From the NCBI GenBank assembly GCA_018066825.1, contig JAGPVU010000016.1, positions 1-12,593 on the forward strand: a DNA stretch of 12,593 bases. Direction: 5' to 3'. This document shows, piece by piece, positions 1 through 7,840 of this stretch. Position numbers and translations under genes: made by a program. Positions within the stretch are counted from its first letter, which is position 1, and each line of letters starts with the position of its first letter. Source of the DNA: Cycloclasticus sp. Its GTDB lineage: Bacteria > Pseudomonadota > Gammaproteobacteria > Methylococcales > Cycloclasticaceae. The notes under the pieces were generated by a model. The model saw only the letters and a program-made list of their open reading frames with translations, was not told the origin of the DNA and made no database searches.

Positions 1-2679
1 ATATAGCTTTTCACCATGCTCTAAACTCGAAAACGTTCGCGTATTACAGTAGATATGAAGCTCCTTTGCGTAATTATCAAAGGCCACGCGAACAGCCATT
101 TGTCGGTTCGTCGTAACGTCAGGTGGTGCTATTTTATGTAACACCCAGTGCTGCCTAATTTCCTCGAGTCGATAACACTCAATGTCAAAATCTACATCAT
201 TACTTTGCAGGCCATAACCTGCCAAGCGCCGGCGTTGCAGGACACAATCCAACAAGGTTTTGTATGAAAGTAAAAGCACCTGCTCATTAACGAATTCACA
301 CTGCTTGAAAAACAGTGAGCCTTTCTCGTCCAAAATATACACATGAGCAGATCGCGTTCCTGTTTGAACATAATAAAGCTGAATTAGGCCCGCTTTATGA
401 TGACCGCAGATAACCGGCAGCAACCCCTGTTGATTGATAAACTTATCAAAATAAATCGGACTGAACACCGCTTGCTGATCTGACAACGCCTTTATCAGAC
501 CCTTTTCTGCCACCGCAATCACCGTCATTTTTCGATGACTGACTTGCATAAGATAAAACGAACGACCCGATTGAATAATAAAGCGAGGGGAGTTTTGTTG
601 GGCGTAGGATTTAAAGACCCGAGCGATGTCTTCGATCAGCCGTTGAATCCGCTTCGACACACTCATCGCTCTGGGTGAATTATAACTGGTGCATACAAGG
701 GTGGGTGAAACTTGCTTCGCGCCGATTAACTGCTGGTCAAATAACTCACACAGGCACGACATCAAGCCATCCATCGTGTCATATTTTCCTACAACAACCT
801 CATTCCAAGAGTTACGAAACATCATGTCCGTTGTATGCACTAAGTTTCGCCGCTGCGAACCAAAGCTCAAGGCATCTGAACGCTCACTGGTTAAATTAAT
901 ACCTTGCTCAGTATAATTATTTAGCGGGTCTAAACCGGAGTTAATAACTAACATCACATCGGTAACTGCCGGCTTATAGCGGTAGACATCAAGGTCCGTT
1001 GGCATTTTGGTCAGCGCATTAAAAAAAGCCGCGACGCCCTGCAGGGTTTGCGACACTTCACGCGAACTGATATGACTTTTGCCTGGATTTAGTGCTATTT
1101 TTGTTTTTGCCCCTATCGCAGCCGAGTCAACGCACCAGGCTAGCAACTCTAACAGGCTTCTTGATTGTCGAATAGCCTGTTCTTGCGCATTAATATCAAG
1201 GCGACTGAGCTGCCAATTGGTAGCGCCTGCTGCTCCGGTGATTTGTTTCAAAACAACCTTGCTTTCTTCTCGAATTCGGGTGTTTTTTATCGAGGATCGC
1301 TCTAATTTACCGGGCCGCCTTTCTAAGGCCGCGTTTAATTTTCGCCCCAATAACGTGAGCTCTTCATTATCTCGCTGAGGCGAGTCTATCCGGTCTTTTG
1401 CAAACCGCATCAATAACCCATAATTATGCGTTAATTCTTTGGTTAAACGCTCTTTTTCTTGTTGTGCTAAGGTAATATCCCACGTTTGATTATCCAAGGC
1501 ATCCACTAGATAATCTGGCAGCTGCCCCCATTCGCTTAACACCTCGTTAAAAGCCTGCTGCCGCCAATCATTTTTCAACGATTTGCTTGCTACCAAACCG
1601 CTCTCATTTAATTTGTTAAAAAAACAATAACGCATTAAATTTAAACGCTGCGGCTGATTTTTACGCCGCAGGTACTCATCTAGTGCGTCATACAAAATAA
1701 GGTAAGGATCCAGTTTATTAGGATCCAACTCGCCTGCATAGACCCGCCTTTTCATCTTCAACGCCTCCCAACCGTAATGCGGGTATTGATCTACGTAGGA
1801 TTCCATCAACATCAACTTTAATAATGACTTATAGGGTGAGTCGATGGCTTTATACAAGTGCCATAGCGAGGCACCTAAAAATTCCTCGGCGGGCACCTTT
1901 TCTAAACCGCCAAAGTCAATGACGTCATGCCGCTCAATAAAGCGTTGTTTTAATAGGTTATCGACAAATTCTTGATAGTTGTTTTCGGCCTCTGGCGGTA
2001 CTAACCACCAAACAGGATAACGCCCTGCAACATACAAGGCCGTGCGATAAAACTCTTCAAGTAATAAGTGATGTTGCGTACTACCACTGCTTTCGCTAGA
2101 CAGCGGCGTTGCTTCGCCTTGTTTAAAACTTTCTGCGTTCATTAAAAAGAAGTGTACTTCTAGGCCTAAACTCATGGCCCATTTTTCAATGCCTGAGGCT
2201 TTCTCTTGCAGTAACGCGAGTTCTTCTACTGATAGCCCGCTTGAATAGCATAACCACAAGTCCATATCACTGCCCTTTACAAACGCAATGCTACCGACAC
2301 TCCCCATCAGGAAAATAGACTCAATACCAAAACTCCGTTTAGCTTTTTTGCTATAAACAAAACCGTGACCAAACTTTTTGGCTTGATCTATCGTCAGCTT
2401 ACTCGGTGAATAATCGGCAATACCCGCGGGCGTTTTGGCGGAAACGTAACCCGGCAAAACAGGGTGGTTAACGTGAAAAAATAGTGGCAACAATTCTAAG
2501 AAGGTCTTTTGCCTTGGTGGCAATGCGTCCAAGGCACGTTGCATTTTTATTTTATGTAAATTCAAAAAACGCTGCTTGACGACTTTCAGGTCTTTTTTAC
2601 TAATTTCTCCTGCCGTTCCAACCAGTTGAATCGTTTCAGGCTGCCTCTCAAAAACAGATTTTTTTACCGGCTGCTTCAT
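1..2679 (-). CDS. cyaA: Class I adenylate cyclase, C-terminus cut off by the window edge
   Basis: Makes cAMP from ATP in the cytoplasm, feeding CRP/Vfr-type regulators. The minus strand reads as one open frame of 893 codons from ATG at 2679 to the left edge, with no stop, so the gene is 3'-partial. From family knowledge I expect some tens of residues to be missing. The nucleotidyltransferase-like signature is at residues 126-142 (MGSVGSIAF...GSDMDLW), with the metal-binding Asp pair D138/D140. LGLEVHFFL (171-179) should supply the third acidic residue. A family-typical stretch follows: GASLWHLYKAIDSPYKSLLK. The C-terminal half (from about residue 450) corresponds to the regulatory domain of CyaA. 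The start lies 3 bases after the stop of the upstream regulator gene and in the same frame. No Shine-Dalgarno is visible, so translation is probably coupled. The family assignment is firm; the coupling is inferred. Confidence 0.95.
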   Translation of the reverse strand, partial: MKQPVKKSVFERQPETIQLVGTAGEISKKDLKVVKQRFLNLHKIKMQRALDALPPRQKTFLELLPLFFHVNHPVLPGYVSAKTPAGIADYSPSKLTIDQAKKFGHGFVYSKKAKRSFGIESIFLMGSVGSIAFVKGSDMDLWLCYSSGLSVEELALLQEKASGIEKWAMSLGLEVHFFLMNAESFKQGEATPLSSESSGSTQHHLLLEEFYRTALYVAGRYPVWWLVPPEAENNYQEFVDNLLKQRFIERHDVIDFGGLEKVPAEEFLGASLWHLYKAIDSPYKSLLKLMLMESYVDQYPHYGWEALKMKRRVYAGELDPNKLDPYLILYDALDEYLRRKNQPQRLNLMRYCFFNKLNESGLVASKSLKNDWRQQAFNEVLSEWGQLPDYLVDALDNQTWDITLAQQEKERLTKELTHNYGLLMRFAKDRIDSPQRDNEELTLLGRKLNAALERRPGKLERSSIKNTRIREESKVVLKQITGAAGATNWQLSRLDINAQEQAIRQSRSLLELLAWCVDSAAIGAKTKIALNPGKSHISSREVSQTLQGVAAFFNALTKMPTDLDVYRYKPAVTDVMLVINSGLDPLNNYTEQGINLTSERSDALSFGSQRRNLVHTTDMMFRNSWNEVVVGKYDTMDGLMSCLCELFDQQLIGAKQVSPTLVCTSYNSPRAMSVSKRIQRLIEDIARVFKSYAQQNSPRFIIQSGRSFYLMQVSHRKMTVIAVAEKGLIKALSDQQAVFSPIYFDKFINQQGLLPVICGHHKAGLIQLYYVQTGTRSAHVYILDEKGSLFFKQCEFVNEQVLLLSYKTLLDCVLQRRRLAGYGLQSNDVDFDIECYRLEEIRQHWVLHKIAPPDVTTNRQMAVRVAFDNYAKELHIYCNTRTFSSLEHGEKLY

Positions 2680-2682
2680 CGT

Positions 2683-3486
2683 TTAAACCGTCATAGTCAA
2701 ATCTATATCCTGACGTATATTCTGCAGCATTTTTTTTGTCGTATCGCCTTTTGACCACTCAGTCAGTCCTACAGCAAAGGAGACGGGGCGCCCATCACCT
2801 TTAGAAAATAATGCGATGTGTTGATCACTGTTAAACTTATTCAGCAAAGTTAACGCGGAGGGATAGCTAGTTTCTGGCAGAATGACCAGAAACGTATGCT
2901 TATCTAACATACCAATCTGATCCGCCCAACGCAGCTGGTCTTTAAGAAAGAAAGCTATTCGCTTAATGCATCGAGCGAAAAGATGGTCATCCATGTGACT
3001 TGGGAAAACATAACTAATCCGTAATAAAGCTAACGGGTTATCGTAGCGCCTACTTCGGCTAATATGCCCGTCGAGTAGGTCTACAATCACGTCAAAATTC
3101 ATCATGCCAGTGATAGGGTCTTTGGGATTTAAGTCAGTCAAATCGTGCTGCAGGCGGCGGCATTCATTACCAATAACAACCAAGTCGCTGCAGTCGTAAA
3201 AAAAGTACACATCATATTCTCGGGTTTTAATGTGCTTGCGGCGCAACCATACATCGTTATTTTTTTCAGTAGACAGCAAAAAGGGATTATCGGTACCCAA
3301 TAAAACAGTCGCCAAACGATCCGTCTTGCTAACGACACTACCGCTTATGTCATCTGATTTTAATTGTAGCCATGATAGAAGGCACGGGTTGGCCCAATGT
3401 ACCCGTTGGTCATCCAGGACCAACACACCAAAATCGGCGGCTTCAAGTGCTTGTTGGCCCCAGTCCCCTGATAATGAATCAAGCAT
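2683..3486 (-). CDS. PAS-like plus degenerate GGDEF-domain protein, probably a non-catalytic regulator
   Basis: 267 aa, no signal peptide or membrane segment, so cytoplasmic. Residues about 15-75 resemble a PAS domain (FGVLVLDDQRVHWANPCLL). Residues about 117-265 follow the GGDEF fold: DPITGMMN (123-130) matches DxLTGLxN, RRYDNPLALLRI (146-157) matches the first strand, FLVILPET (199-206) is the strand after the active site, and VSFAVGLTEW (235-244) matches the SxGV segment. The active-site GGDEF is replaced by DKHTF (195-199), and the metal Asp of the first strand is missing (LRISYVF). Diguanylate cyclase activity is therefore unlikely. R186-W-A-D189 lies exactly five residues before DKHTF, the position of the RxxD c-di-GMP inhibitory site in active cyclases such as PleD, so ligand binding could survive. 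An in-frame TAA lies 30 bases upstream of the ATG and no other ATG intervenes, so the start is well bounded, although no good ribosome binding site is seen. The gene directly precedes cyaA. A role in controlling CyaA or cAMP is inference from position. Confidence 0.85.
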   Translation of the reverse strand: MLDSLSGDWGQQALEAADFGVLVLDDQRVHWANPCLLSWLQLKSDDISGSVVSKTDRLATVLLGTDNPFLLSTEKNNDVWLRRKHIKTREYDVYFFYDCSDLVVIGNECRRLQHDLTDLNPKDPITGMMNFDVIVDLLDGHISRSRRYDNPLALLRISYVFPSHMDDHLFARCIKRIAFFLKDQLRWADQIGMLDKHTFLVILPETSYPSALTLLNKFNSDQHIALFSKGDGRPVSFAVGLTEWSKGDTTKKMLQNIRQDIDLTMTV

Positions 3487-3490
3487 TGTA

Positions 3491-3518
3491 TGTAACGAAT
3501 TATGTTGTTTGCGTTACA
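3491..3518. promoter_or_regulatory. Perfect inverted repeat upstream of the PAS-GGDEF gene
   Basis: TGTAACG (3491-3497) and CGTTACA (3512-3518) form a perfect 7-bp inverted repeat with a 14-base centre. It lies 5 bases before the ATG of the PAS-GGDEF gene. It could be an operator for a dimeric regulator, or a leader hairpin covering the initiation region, which would fit the lack of a visible Shine-Dalgarno. The repeat is seen directly; any function is inferred. Confidence 0.35.
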
Positions 3519-3536
3519 ACAAGTATTGCCTATTTT

Positions 3537-3559
3537 TTAAAAAATGCTGGTTTTTTTAA
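3537..3559 (-). terminator. Weak AT-only hairpin after argH
   Basis: TTAAAAAA (3537-3544) and TTTTTTAA (3552-3559) form a perfect 8-bp stem with a 7-base loop, just downstream of the argH stop (3564-3566, minus strand). Read on the minus strand, the stem is followed by a few A and T residues but no clean U-tract. It has no G-C pairs, so it would be a weak intrinsic terminator or a processing site at best. Transcription may well continue from argH into the PAS-GGDEF/cyaA pair. Confidence 0.3.
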
Positions 3560-3563
3560 CGAC

Positions 3564-4961
3564 TTAGCTTTTTTCAGATAAAAACGTTTTTGCCTCGGCT
3601 ATTGCGCGACGTACTTGATTGGGTGCTGTGCCGCCTAAATGATCACGCGCCGCGACCGAACCTTCTAGGGTTAACACCTCAAACACATCGCTGCTGATCA
3701 GTTCAGAAAAGCCTTGTAACTCATCCAACGTTAGCTCAGAAAGATCGCGACTTGTTTCTGTTCCTAAGCGCACGGCCAAGCCCACCACTTCGTGTGCATC
3801 CCTAAACGCCATGCCTTTACGGACCAAGTAATCCGCCAGATCGGTGGCGGTTGAAAACCCTTGTTTGGCCGCTGCCAACATCGACGCTTTAATCGGCACC
3901 ATATTGGGCACCATGTCGGCATACGCCCTGAGCGAACCAAGCACGGTATCAACGGTATCAAAAAGCGGCTCTTTATCTTCTTGATTGTCTTTGTTATAGG
4001 CCAGTGGTTGTGATTTCATTAGGGTTAGCAAGGCCACTAAATTACCATTGACGCGACCCGTTTTACCGCGCACTAATTCAGGCACATCCGGATTTTTTTT
4101 CTGCGGCATAATCGACGATCCGGTGCAAAACGCGTCGGGTAAATGGACAAAGTTAAATTGCGCACTACTCCATAACACGATCTCTTCAGAAAAACGCGAC
4201 AAGTGCGTCATTAACAACGCCGAGGCCGCACAAAACTCAATCGCAAAGTCGCGATCACTAACCCCGTCCAGCGAATTGGCAGATGGGCATGAAAAGCCCA
4301 GTAATTCAGCCGTCATGTGACGATCTATTGGGTAACTGGTTCCCGCTAAGGCGGCTGACCCTAAGGGCATAACGTTAACCCGTTTAGCGCAATCGCCAAA
4401 ACGTTCCGCGTCTCGTTTAAGCATTTCAAACCACGCCATTAAATGGTGACCAAAAGTGACCGGTTGCGCCACTTGCAAGTGTGTAAAGCCGGGCATAATG
4501 GTCGCCGCGTGCTGTTCGGCCAGCTCAAGCAAGCCCTGTTGCAAACGTAGCAGTTCAGACTGAATCAGCATCAGGTGTTCACGCAAAAACAGACGAATGT
4601 CCGTTGCCACTTGATCGTTACGAGAGCGCCCGGTATGCAACTTTTTCCCGGCAATACCAATACGCTCAGTTAGCGCGGCTTCAATATTCATATGCACATC
4701 TTCAAGCGCAATAGACCAGTCGAAGTTGCCGCCCTGTATTTCAGCTAAAATAGCTGTTAAACCAGCGATAATTTGCTCACATTCTTGCGCGCTTAAAACA
4801 CCGATCTTAGTCAGCATTTTTGCGTGCGCAATCGACCCTTGTACATCGTATGGCGCTAGACGCTGATCAAAGTTAACCGAAGCGGTAAACGCTTGGACAA
4901 ATGCATCGGTGCTTTCAGTGAAGCGACCACCCCATAATTTATTTTGTTTATCTTGTGACAT
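3564..4961 (-). CDS. argH: Argininosuccinate lyase
   Basis: Cleaves argininosuccinate to arginine and fumarate, the last step of arginine synthesis; a cytoplasmic homotetramer of the fumarase/aspartase superfamily. The length of 465 aa is usual for the family. Visible landmarks are the N-terminal LWGGRF (9-14), EDVHMNIE (87-94), HTGRSRNDQVATD (109-121), the catalytic-His region GFTHLQ with H161, and the superfamily signature GSSIMPQKKNP (281-291) holding the mobile-loop catalytic serine. The ATG at 4961 gives the normal N-terminus for the family. It is divergent from algZ, with 88 bases between the two starts; a -10-like TATACT lies upstream on its strand. Nothing is broken or unusual in the protein. 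Confidence 0.98.
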   Translation of the reverse strand: MSQDKQNKLWGGRFTESTDAFVQAFTASVNFDQRLAPYDVQGSIAHAKMLTKIGVLSAQECEQIIAGLTAILAEIQGGNFDWSIALEDVHMNIEAALTERIGIAGKKLHTGRSRNDQVATDIRLFLREHLMLIQSELLRLQQGLLELAEQHAATIMPGFTHLQVAQPVTFGHHLMAWFEMLKRDAERFGDCAKRVNVMPLGSAALAGTSYPIDRHMTAELLGFSCPSANSLDGVSDRDFAIEFCAASALLMTHLSRFSEEIVLWSSAQFNFVHLPDAFCTGSSIMPQKKNPDVPELVRGKTGRVNGNLVALLTLMKSQPLAYNKDNQEDKEPLFDTVDTVLGSLRAYADMVPNMVPIKASMLAAAKQGFSTATDLADYLVRKGMAFRDAHEVVGLAVRLGTETSRDLSELTLDELQGFSELISSDVFEVLTLEGSVAARDHLGGTAPNQVRRAIAEAKTFLSEKS

Positions 4962-5049
4962 GATTTGCGGATAAAAGTGAATTTTGGCCTAGTATATCAC
5001 TTAAGATTAGCTTAATTTATAGCGAATAAGAATCTTACGAGTTACCGAC
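4962..5049. promoter_or_regulatory. Divergent argH/algZ promoter region with several dyads
   Basis: This AT-rich 88-base spacer must hold the promoters for both argH (minus) and algZ (plus). On the minus strand TATACT (plus-strand 4991-4996) is a good -10 match for argH, although no clear -35 is seen at 17 bases. Three dyads are visible. AAGTGA (4975-4980) pairs with TCACTT (4997-5002) across 16 bases and brackets the argH -10. TTAAG (5001-5005) pairs with CTTAA (5011-5015). AAGATT (5003-5008) pairs with AATCTT (5031-5036). In AT-rich DNA short dyads arise by chance, so operator function is only possible. For algZ no confident -35/-10 pair can be named; GAG at 5039-5041 is a weak ribosome binding site. 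Confidence 0.45.
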
Positions 5050-6105
5050 ATGGCTAACAGCGGCAGAACTGATCAGCAAAAATTTTTACCTGACACCTGT
5101 CGCGCAAAAAATGTTTTGTACATCACCTTAATTTCACAATTGCTAGCGATCATTCTTGCCTTAAATAGCAGTTTCATCTCAGGTGATTTTTGGTCTGTGT
5201 TTAGCTTAAATGCCTTATTTATTTTATGGATTGCCTTTAGCTGTGCCGCCGTATTTTGCTTTTTAAGGCGACAAACGGGCCACTGGTCGCCGATAAAAAC
5301 CAGCGTTTTTGTTTTTTCCTGTATTAATCTCGTTACCTTGTTTGTTACTTGGTTGGCGACTGATCTATTGCCGCAGCTGCACTTGTTTTCTACCGCCTCG
5401 AACGGTCAAATTAACGTTTACCTTAAAAATACCGGTATCAGCCTTATCGCCAGCGTGATTTTATTGCGTTTTTTATACATTCAGTTTGAATGGAAAAAAC
5501 AAATTCAAGCAGAAGCTGACGCTAGATTGGATGCCTTGCAGGCGCGTATACGCCCACATTTTTTATTTAACAGCCTAAATACTATTGCCAGTTTAACGCG
5601 GATAGACCCACCCTTGGCCGAGTCACTCACTGAGAACTTAGCCGAGCTCTTTAGAGCCAACTTACAAAGCCCTAAACGGCTGGTCACGTTTAAACAAGAA
5701 ATAGACTTGGTGCAGCAATACTTAAAAATTGAACAGAGTCGATTGGGTGAACGCTTATTGTTAAACATACAATTGGCTGACATCCCTGATGACGCGCTAA
5801 TCCCACCGTTGAGCGTACAACCCTTGGTCGAAAATGCCATTTACCACGGCATAGAACCTAGCGCATCGGGCGGCACCCTCACGATTTCGGGTCACGTAAA
5901 AAACAAGTTGATTAACTTGGTAATAAAAAACCCCCTTAGTGACCAGCAATCAACCAGCGCTAGGCCAAGCAATCAAATGGCGATAAACAATATTCGTTTA
6001 CGCATGCAAAACTGTTTTCCCGATCAAAGCAAGCTACTCGTTAGCGTCAGCAATGGCGAGTTCCAAACGCTGCTGCAATTTCCTTTGCAAACCGAGTCAC
6101 TATGA
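5050..6105 (+). CDS. algZ: LytS/AlgZ-type membrane sensor histidine kinase
   Basis: Inner-membrane sensor kinase, expected partner of the AlgR-type regulator encoded next. 351 aa. Four hydrophobic segments lie at about 23-43, 49-71, 84-104 and 126-145, followed by the cytoplasmic His_kinase domain of the LytS/YehU family. The phospho-acceptor motif is ARIRPHFLFNSLNTIASL with H170. The N-box is VQPLVENAIYHGIEP (256-270). The usual DNGxG motif of the ATP site is not present: the matching strand reads VIKNPLS (291-297), and the last conserved block is NQMAINNIRLRM (308-319). Pseudomonas FimS/AlgZ is likewise described as lacking typical kinase motifs, so this is probably a subfamily trait, not damage. 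The stop overlaps the algR start by 4 bases (ATGA), which supports co-translation. The family is firm; the sensed signal cannot be told from sequence. Confidence 0.92.
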   Translation: MANSGRTDQQKFLPDTCRAKNVLYITLISQLLAIILALNSSFISGDFWSVFSLNALFILWIAFSCAAVFCFLRRQTGHWSPIKTSVFVFSCINLVTLFVTWLATDLLPQLHLFSTASNGQINVYLKNTGISLIASVILLRFLYIQFEWKKQIQAEADARLDALQARIRPHFLFNSLNTIASLTRIDPPLAESLTENLAELFRANLQSPKRLVTFKQEIDLVQQYLKIEQSRLGERLLLNIQLADIPDDALIPPLSVQPLVENAIYHGIEPSASGGTLTISGHVKNKLINLVIKNPLSDQQSTSARPSNQMAINNIRLRMQNCFPDQSKLLVSVSNGEFQTLLQFPLQTESL

Positions 6106-6854
6106 AAATTCTCGTCGCCGATGATGAGCCTTTAGCGCGGCTTCGGTTAAAACGCCTGCTCGAAGAAATTAACCCACAATTCCAAATTTTTGCCGACGCG
6201 GATAATGGCCTGCAAGCCTTACAACAATGCTTGCAATGGCAACCGGATATCGCCTTGTTAGACATCCGTATGCCTAAAATGGATGGTTTGCAGGCGGCCG
6301 CTGAAATGCTTAAAGCGGGCCTTAAAAGCCATATCATTTTTGTTACCGCCTACGATGAATACGCGCTAGCGGCTTTTGATGCACACGCGATTGACTACTT
6401 ACTTAAACCCGTAAAAAAGCAACGTCTCGAGCAAAGTTTTGCCAAAATAGACCAGCTAAGCCAACTGCCCTCTTCAATAAGCAAAGCAAGCCAAACCTTA
6501 ATGCAGCCACGCCAACACCTGTGTGCACACAACCACCAAGGTTTGCAAATAATGGCTATCAACGATGTCTTGTATTTTAAAGCCGAGCACAAATATGTCG
6601 TCGCCAAAAGTACTGAACAATCGGTTTTATTGGACGAGTCACTCAAAGTACTGGAAGCTGAATTTAACGGACTTTTTTTTCGCATCCATCGTAATGCCTT
6701 AGTCAATGTTCAAGCGATACTGTCAGTAACTAAATCCCATACTAATCAGTGTTCCATTCAATTACGCGGCAGCGACGAAACATTAACCGTTAGTCGTCGT
6801 CATCAAGCCGAACTTAATCGACTTTTGCGGCAAAATTTATCACCAGCAAAATAA
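6102..6854 (+). CDS. algR: AlgR-type LytTR response regulator
   Basis: DNA-binding response regulator, 250 aa, expected to be phosphorylated by the adjacent AlgZ-like kinase. The receiver domain (1 to about 120) has the acidic pocket DDEP (7-10), phospho-acceptor D54 in LLDIRMPKMDG, T82 in VTAYDEYA, and K102 in DYLLKPV. A linker of about 20 residues follows. The LytTR DNA-binding domain (about 138-243) shows INDVLYFKAEHKYV (153-166), the signature FFRIHRNALVN (192-202) and VSRRH (230-234). In Pseudomonas AlgR controls alginate, type IV pili (fimU operon) and rhamnolipids; the regulon here is unknown. The start overlaps the algZ stop by 4 bases. hemC begins 53 bases downstream with its own promoter. 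Confidence 0.95.
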   Translation: MKILVADDEPLARLRLKRLLEEINPQFQIFADADNGLQALQQCLQWQPDIALLDIRMPKMDGLQAAAEMLKAGLKSHIIFVTAYDEYALAAFDAHAIDYLLKPVKKQRLEQSFAKIDQLSQLPSSISKASQTLMQPRQHLCAHNHQGLQIMAINDVLYFKAEHKYVVAKSTEQSVLLDESLKVLEAEFNGLFFRIHRNALVNVQAILSVTKSHTNQCSIQLRGSDETLTVSRRHQAELNRLLRQNLSPAK

Positions 6855-6867
6855 CTGACTAAACGAC

Positions 6868-6876
6868 TGTTATAAT
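6868..6876 (+). promoter_or_regulatory. Extended -10 promoter for hemC
   Basis: TGT followed directly by a perfect TATAAT (6871-6876) makes an extended -10 element, 31 bases before the hemC ATG. No convincing -35 is present at 16-18 bases, which extended -10 promoters can tolerate. It suggests that hemC and the genes after it can be transcribed separately from algZR, as reported for Pseudomonas. Sequence match is direct; activity is inferred. Confidence 0.6.
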
Positions 6877-6907
6877 CCCCCTTCGATTAAACAGCCTAAA
6901 TGATTAC

Positions 6908-7840
6908 ATGCCATTGATTAGAATCGCCACCCGACGCAGCCCACTCGCATTATGGCAAGCCGAGCATGTCGCCACACTATTAAAAACTGCGCACCCACAT
7001 TTAACCGTTGAATTAGTAAAAATGGTAACCCAGGGTGACAAAATCCTAGACACCCCCTTGGCTAAAATCGGTGGCAAGGGCCTGTTTGTTAAAGAACTGG
7101 AACACGGCATGCTGAACAACCTCGCTGACATTGCGGTGCACTCTATGAAAGACCTGCCTGCGCTATTACCTGACGGGCTTAAAATAGGCGCCATTTTGTC
7201 CCGCGAAGACCCACGCGACGCCTTTGTATCGAATAGTTTTGCGTCGATTGATGCCTTGCCTCAGGGCGCTGTCGTCGGCACATCAAGCCTTCGACGCCAG
7301 TGTCAGCTACTGGCCCTACGACCTGATCTACACATTAAGTCACTGCGCGGTAACGTGAATAGACGCTTACAAAAAATGGACGACGGGGAGTATGACGCCA
7401 TTGTTCTTGCCGCTGCTGGGCTAATACGGCTTGATCTCGAAAGCAGAATTAAATTATCAATCCCGGTCAGTACAATGCTCGCAGCGGTTGGTCAAGGCGC
7501 TATTGGCATAGAGTGTCGTTCGCAAGATACATCGACTCAAGCACTCATCGACTGCCTACACGACCCGGTTACCGCAAGTCGGGTAAACGCCGAACGCGCA
7601 ATGAACTTCACTTTGGAAGGCGGCTGCCAAGCGCCCATTGCTGGGCACGCAAAAATAACAGATGGCACGCTACGGCTACACGGTCTCGTGGCAGAACCCG
7701 ATGGCAGTGTGATCATTACTGAACAACTAGAAGGCCCCGTAGAAGACGCAGAAAAAATTGGCACAACCGTCGGCAAGCGTCTATTAGCCGCTGGCGCGCA
7801 ACAGATTTTGGCTAGGCTATACCAACATGCAGAACAATGA
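6908..7840 (+). CDS. hemC: Porphobilinogen deaminase (hydroxymethylbilane synthase)
   Basis: Joins four porphobilinogen molecules into hydroxymethylbilane in the cytoplasm, the first committed polymerising step of haem and sirohaem synthesis. 310 aa, the usual size. Family landmarks are IRIATRRSPLALWQA (4-18), VHSMKDLP (77-84) with catalytic D82, GTSSLRRQCQL (124-134), RGNVNRRL (147-154), VGQGAIGIE (194-202) and LEGGCQAPIAGH (236-247). C240 is the cysteine that carries the dipyrromethane cofactor. The ATG at 6908 gives the conserved N-terminus at once. An ATG at 6900 is out of frame. The 3' end overlaps hemD by 14 bases. Confidence 0.98.
   Translation: MPLIRIATRRSPLALWQAEHVATLLKTAHPHLTVELVKMVTQGDKILDTPLAKIGGKGLFVKELEHGMLNNLADIAVHSMKDLPALLPDGLKIGAILSREDPRDAFVSNSFASIDALPQGAVVGTSSLRRQCQLLALRPDLHIKSLRGNVNRRLQKMDDGEYDAIVLAAAGLIRLDLESRIKLSIPVSTMLAAVGQGAIGIECRSQDTSTQALIDCLHDPVTASRVNAERAMNFTLEGGCQAPIAGHAKITDGTLRLHGLVAEPDGSVIITEQLEGPVEDAEKIGTTVGKRLLAAGAQQILARLYQHAEQ

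Noticed and set aside
104..112. CGGTTCGTC, one mismatch from the AlgR site CCGTTCGTC
   Set aside because: It lies deep in the cyaA coding region, far from any promoter in the window, and a single 9-mer with a mismatch is expected by chance.
675..1378. Plus-strand open frames of 74-99 codons
   Set aside because: They lie antisense within the continuous cyaA frame, have no family-like sequence, and are what chance gives opposite a coding region.
1707..1729. Short direct repeat AGGATCCA in cyaA
   Set aside because: It encodes the repeated LDP of LDPNKLDP; a local codon coincidence without larger repeat structure.
1..2679. Possibility that the left region is a non-coding or decayed stretch
   Set aside because: Translating the minus strand from ATG 2679 gives an uninterrupted 893-codon class I adenylate cyclase with its catalytic motifs intact.
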